Below, piece after piece: positions 7,561 to 10,076 of a DNA stretch of 10,076 nucleotides (position 1 is its first letter; every line of letters begins with the position of its first letter). The notes below the pieces were generated by a model. That model searched no databases, was not told the DNA's origin, and saw only the letters and a list, made by a program, of their open reading frames with translations. A program made the position numbers and the translations under genes. Source of the DNA: CAYQMF01 sp964418595 (GTDB taxonomy: Bacteria; Planctomycetota; UBA1135; UBA2386); contig CAYQMF010000173.1 in NCBI GenBank assembly GCA_964418595.1, positions 1-10,076 on the forward strand, written 5' to 3'.

Positions 7561-8922
7561 TCATCCCTTCCGGCGGAACCACGCGCCCGAGAACGCGCGT
7601 CGGGGCCGGCAGAGGTCCGGGCGTTCGTCGGTGTCGGCGTACGTGCTCCGCACCAGGTACGCGCCCACCTTCGGATCCGTGCCGAAGGCGAACAGCGTGA
7701 ACCGCCGCACGCGATCCCTGCCCGTGAGCGTCAGCACGTTCGCGGCGAGCTGCCACGTCCCCTCGTCGGTCTCCTTGATCCGCCGGGTCGCCGTCACCGC
7801 GAACGCCGAGGTCGTGAACCTCCCGTCTCTCGAGAGCGTCATGTACGAGCCCGCTGCGATCGACGCATCGCCAGCGTAGTCGCCGCCGCGCGTCACGTAG
7901 TTCGCCAGCACCGACGAGGCTTCCGACCACTCGCCCTCGAGATCGCCGGCGGAAAACGGTTCGACGGCCCCGGCACCGACGCCCGGAACGACGGCTGATT
8001 CCAGGAACGACTCGAACGCCTGCTCCAGTTGCGGCGCCTTCACGTGGTTGAACCAGAACGTCATGACGGGCACGACTCGCTTGCCGCGTGCCAACAGGAA
8101 CAGACCACCGCTCAAGGTGGCGCCCTTCTGGTCCTTCGCCGCCTCGTCCACGTCGAACGCCACCATGGTGCCCGACTTCAAGCGGTGCATGAACGGCAGC
8201 GGCCGGATCGAGGTCTTCAGAACCGGTTCGACGCACGAGGCCCACAGCTCCAGGTACGTGCTGCGCAAGCTGCCGGTCAGCGGTTCGCTGGGCAGGACCA
8301 GCACGCGGAAGACGGTCGTCGCGTTGTCGAACCCGGCCACCGATCCCTCGAGCAGAGTCGAGTCCGCGTCCTCCTTCTTGCTCCATCCCTCGGGCAGCGC
8401 GAACGCGAGGTCGACCTTGGCGGCGCGGCCGGCCGCGGGTTGGGTACCGAGGTTCCGGATCATCGCCGTGAACGCGTCCGAGTACTTCTCCATCGTCTCG
8501 AGACCGTCCGCAACCACGAGCACGAGCCCTTCGTCGCTGCCCTTGCGCAGGGCGATCACTTGGCCGGTGAGCGTGTATCCGGACTCCTTGGTCATCGTGC
8601 CGATGACGACATCGTACTCCCAACCGGCGTCGTTCCTGGCACGGGAAGGTCCCTTGACGACCTTGAACGGCGCCACGTCGCTGAGGGTCTGTTTGCCCTC
8701 GGCGACGAGTCCCCGGAGCGTCCCGACCTTGCGCACCAGCTTCGGCACGAGCACGGTGTAGAGCTTGCCAGCGGCGAGGTCCTCGGGCGTCATCGTGCGC
8801 ATGTCGTCGCTGGTGACGTCCTTCCATCCGTTCGGAACCTGCAACGGCAGGTCCTGCGCCCTGGCGAGCGACGCGAGCATGACGATGGCGAACGGGAGGA
8901 CGAAGAAACGGTCTCGACGCAT
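7561..8922 (-). CDS. Exported protein with two tandem related domains and a lipocalin-like C-terminal domain
   Basis: A 453-residue protein from ATG at 8922. The start is chosen because it gives a clean signal peptide (RRDR, then a hydrophobic core to residue 20, cleavage near ARA|Q at 22-23). Two stretches line up with each other: about 25-158 and 170-312. Matching landmarks are VPNGWK / LPEGWS, KLYTVLVPK / TVFRVLVLPS, WEYDVVIG / MVAFDVDE, and TLTGQVIALRKGSDEGLVLV / TLSGGLFLLARGKRVVPVM, each followed by an amphipathic helix. This points to a duplicated alpha/beta domain, possibly of the PsbP/Mog1 (DUF1795-like) kind. Residues 328-425 fit a lipocalin-like barrel: LEGEW, SYMTLSRDGRFTTS, EGTWQLAANVLTL. 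No catalytic motif is seen, so a ligand-binding or envelope role is possible but unproven. It converges on the metalloprotease operon and is separated by 197 bases from the next gene upstream. Confidence 0.86.
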   Translation of the reverse strand: MRRDRFFVLPFAIVMLASLARAQDLPLQVPNGWKDVTSDDMRTMTPEDLAAGKLYTVLVPKLVRKVGTLRGLVAEGKQTLSDVAPFKVVKGPSRARNDAGWEYDVVIGTMTKESGYTLTGQVIALRKGSDEGLVLVVADGLETMEKYSDAFTAMIRNLGTQPAAGRAAKVDLAFALPEGWSKKEDADSTLLEGSVAGFDNATTVFRVLVLPSEPLTGSLRSTYLELWASCVEPVLKTSIRPLPFMHRLKSGTMVAFDVDEAAKDQKGATLSGGLFLLARGKRVVPVMTFWFNHVKAPQLEQAFESFLESAVVPGVGAGAVEPFSAGDLEGEWSEASSVLANYVTRGGDYAGDASIAAGSYMTLSRDGRFTTSAFAVTATRRIKETDEGTWQLAANVLTLTGRDRVRRFTLFAFGTDPKVGAYLVRSTYADTDERPDLCRPRRAFSGAWFRRKG

Positions 8923-9116
8923 GGTTCGTCTCAGTGCAACCGCTGACTTGGTCCGCGGAACACGCGCCGGGACGCGCTCAAGAACGGACACAACCGTACG
9001 AGATCGACTGACTGTGAGCCAGCGCCGGGTTGCCCGCCATCCTGCGAAGAGCGCTCCGATCTGGTTCGGCGGCGACGACGGCGTCGGTCGCGAGGCGACC
9101 GCAACCGATTGCCATC
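8923..9116. other. Intergenic region between two minus-strand genes
   Basis: These 194 bases separate the stop at 9117 from the ATG at 8922 and should hold the promoter of the downstream gene. I see no clear -35/-10 pair and no good ribosome binding site. The one structure found is the short hairpin at 9085-9101. Confidence 0.5.
9085..9101 (-). terminator. Short hairpin downstream of the secreted beta-module gene, weak terminator candidate
   Basis: A perfect seven-base stem CGGTCGC / GCGACCG encloses a three-base loop. It begins about 15 bases after the minus-strand stop at 9117. No T-tract follows. Seven-base GC stems are not rare in such DNA, so this is a weak candidate. Confidence 0.25.
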
Positions 9117-10025
9117 TCACGCGCCGGGCAACAACTCGAGCCCGGGCGTGAACGCGATGCCGTGGCTCGCCCCCGGATCGGCGAGCACCGCCTGGAAGGT
9201 GACCGTGCTGCCACACAGGCTCGGCAGGTCCGGCACGGCGAGCGGCACGAGCGCGCCGGCGCTCGGCACCGGCAGCGCGATGGTGGCGAGCACCTGCACG
9301 AGGAGCGCGCCGCCGAACGGAGTCGGCAGGTTCGCGCGCAGCGTGCCGACCATGAGCGCGCCCGCGGTCGGCGCGCCGAGCGAGTTGCCGACCTGCAGGT
9401 CGAGCGTGGTGCCGAGGCGCGGCGGCGCGCTGGCGGCGAGCGCCGGCACACCGCCAGTGCCCGCGTGGCCAGTGCCGTAGCCGCCCGCCGCGGCGGGCGT
9501 GCCCACGAAGGTGCGGAAGCCCATGTCGAAGGACAGTGGGCCGACGGTCCGACGGATGAAGGTCGTGCCCGCGGCATAGAGCCCCGGCGCGTCCCCCGAC
9601 CACGCGTACGCGCGCGTCGTCGTCGCCGGCACGGTCAGCTCGAGCCCGAGCACGAGGCTCGGGAAGACCGCGACCGGCTGCGTGAGCCGCACGGGCACGA
9701 ACGCGTAGCTGTTGGTCGGGATCTCGCCCGGCTGCAGTTGCTCCGTGGCGAGGACCTGGTTGGTCGGCACCCCGCTCGCATCGGTCGCGAGGATGTTGAC
9801 CGTCAACGGCGCGGTGACGCCGCTCACCCAGTGGCGCACGTCGACGTCGACGCGCAGGAGCAAGCCGCTCTGCCCGCAGGTGAAGGTCTGCACGGACGGC
9901 TGCGCGCCGGTGACCTCGAGGCCGTTGGCGCGCTGGGTGACGTTCTCCTGGTCGCGGCAGCCCTGGGCGGCGAGGGGTGCGAGGGCGAGGAAGGCGACGA
10001 CGATGCTCGGTGAGAGGGAGGGCAT
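9117..10025 (-). CDS. Secreted protein with planctomycete-type C-terminal beta module, function unknown
   Basis: A 302-residue protein from ATG at 10025. The signal peptide is clear: a hydrophobic core (8-19) ending in LAAQ, with cleavage near 20-21. C23 follows, but AQGC is a poor lipobox, so I favour ordinary secretion. Residues 30-175 look like a beta-sandwich with polar loops (LLLRVDVDVRHWVSG, PLTVNILATDASG, VFPSLVLGLELTVPA). A linker containing YGTGHAGTGG (183-192) leads into the C-terminal module (193-302). The module has the recurring pattern of a PxLG turn, DLQVGNSLGAP, a GALMVG strand, LPTPFGGALLVQ, a Leu/Pro-rich strand, then DLPSLCG and a closing SHGIAFTPGLELL. I know this style of domain from the ends of many secreted planctomycete proteins; its role there is unknown to me. 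The gene has only 51 bases of visible upstream sequence and no clear ribosome binding site. Confidence 0.88.
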   Translation of the reverse strand: MPSLSPSIVVAFLALAPLAAQGCRDQENVTQRANGLEVTGAQPSVQTFTCGQSGLLLRVDVDVRHWVSGVTAPLTVNILATDASGVPTNQVLATEQLQPGEIPTNSYAFVPVRLTQPVAVFPSLVLGLELTVPATTTRAYAWSGDAPGLYAAGTTFIRRTVGPLSFDMGFRTFVGTPAAAGGYGTGHAGTGGVPALAASAPPRLGTTLDLQVGNSLGAPTAGALMVGTLRANLPTPFGGALLVQVLATIALPVPSAGALVPLAVPDLPSLCGSTVTFQAVLADPGASHGIAFTPGLELLPGA

Positions 10026-10076
10026 TGGTAGAGCTTGGTTACGGTTCCTTGGTTGTGCAGCAAGGTCCGGGCTCCC
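10026..10076. other. Upstream region of the rightmost gene, cut by window edge
   Basis: This is noncoding lead sequence for the minus-strand gene starting at 10025. I see no convincing promoter or ribosome binding site in the visible 51 bases. Confidence 0.4.

Noticed and set aside
8923..9603. N-terminal extension of the minus-strand frame that ends at 7561
   Set aside because: The extension runs through an intergenic region and across the gene at 9117-10025; the signal peptide begins at 8922.
1..10076. CRISPR arrays, tRNA or rRNA genes, insertion sequences, phage or defence genes
   Set aside because: I looked for spaced direct repeats, terminal inverted repeats, cloverleaf patterns, and transposase, integrase or defence motifs and saw none.

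Overview
The window is very GC-rich DNA carrying six protein-coding genes and no RNA gene, mobile element or CRISPR array that I can see. The likely source is a planctomycete, probably a deep or little-studied branch. The reasons are a PknB-type Ser/Thr kinase with one membrane span and a C-terminal TPR region, a dominance of exported proteins with a recurring glycine/proline-rich C-terminal beta module, and signal peptides ending in Ala-Gln. This assignment rests on protein style, not on a marker gene.

Layout. (1) Minus strand, 1-2454: a receptor-like Ser/Thr kinase whose C-terminus runs off the left edge. (2) Minus strand, 2521-4074: a secreted beta-propeller-like protein that ends in the beta module plus a cysteine-rich tail; it lies 66 bases upstream of the kinase and may be co-transcribed with it. 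(3) A divergent intergenic region of about 157 bases holding a perfect 12-base palindrome. (4) Plus strand, 4232-6634 and 6631-7521: an exported metzincin-type metalloprotease overlapping by four bases (GTGA) a probable lipoprotein with a helical TPR-like end. (5) A strong hairpin in the short gap between convergent stops at 7521-7561. (6) Minus strand, 7561-8922: an exported protein with two tandem copies of one domain followed by a lipocalin-like domain. (7) Minus strand, 9117-10025: a secreted protein ending in the same kind of beta module as the propeller protein.

All five complete genes carry an N-terminal export signal, so the region mostly encodes cell-surface or periplasmic proteins next to one membrane sensor kinase. 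The best-supported functional unit is the translationally coupled metalloprotease-lipoprotein pair. The substrate of the protease and the role of the lipoprotein cannot be read from sequence alone. I see no defence system, biosynthetic cluster or integrated element.
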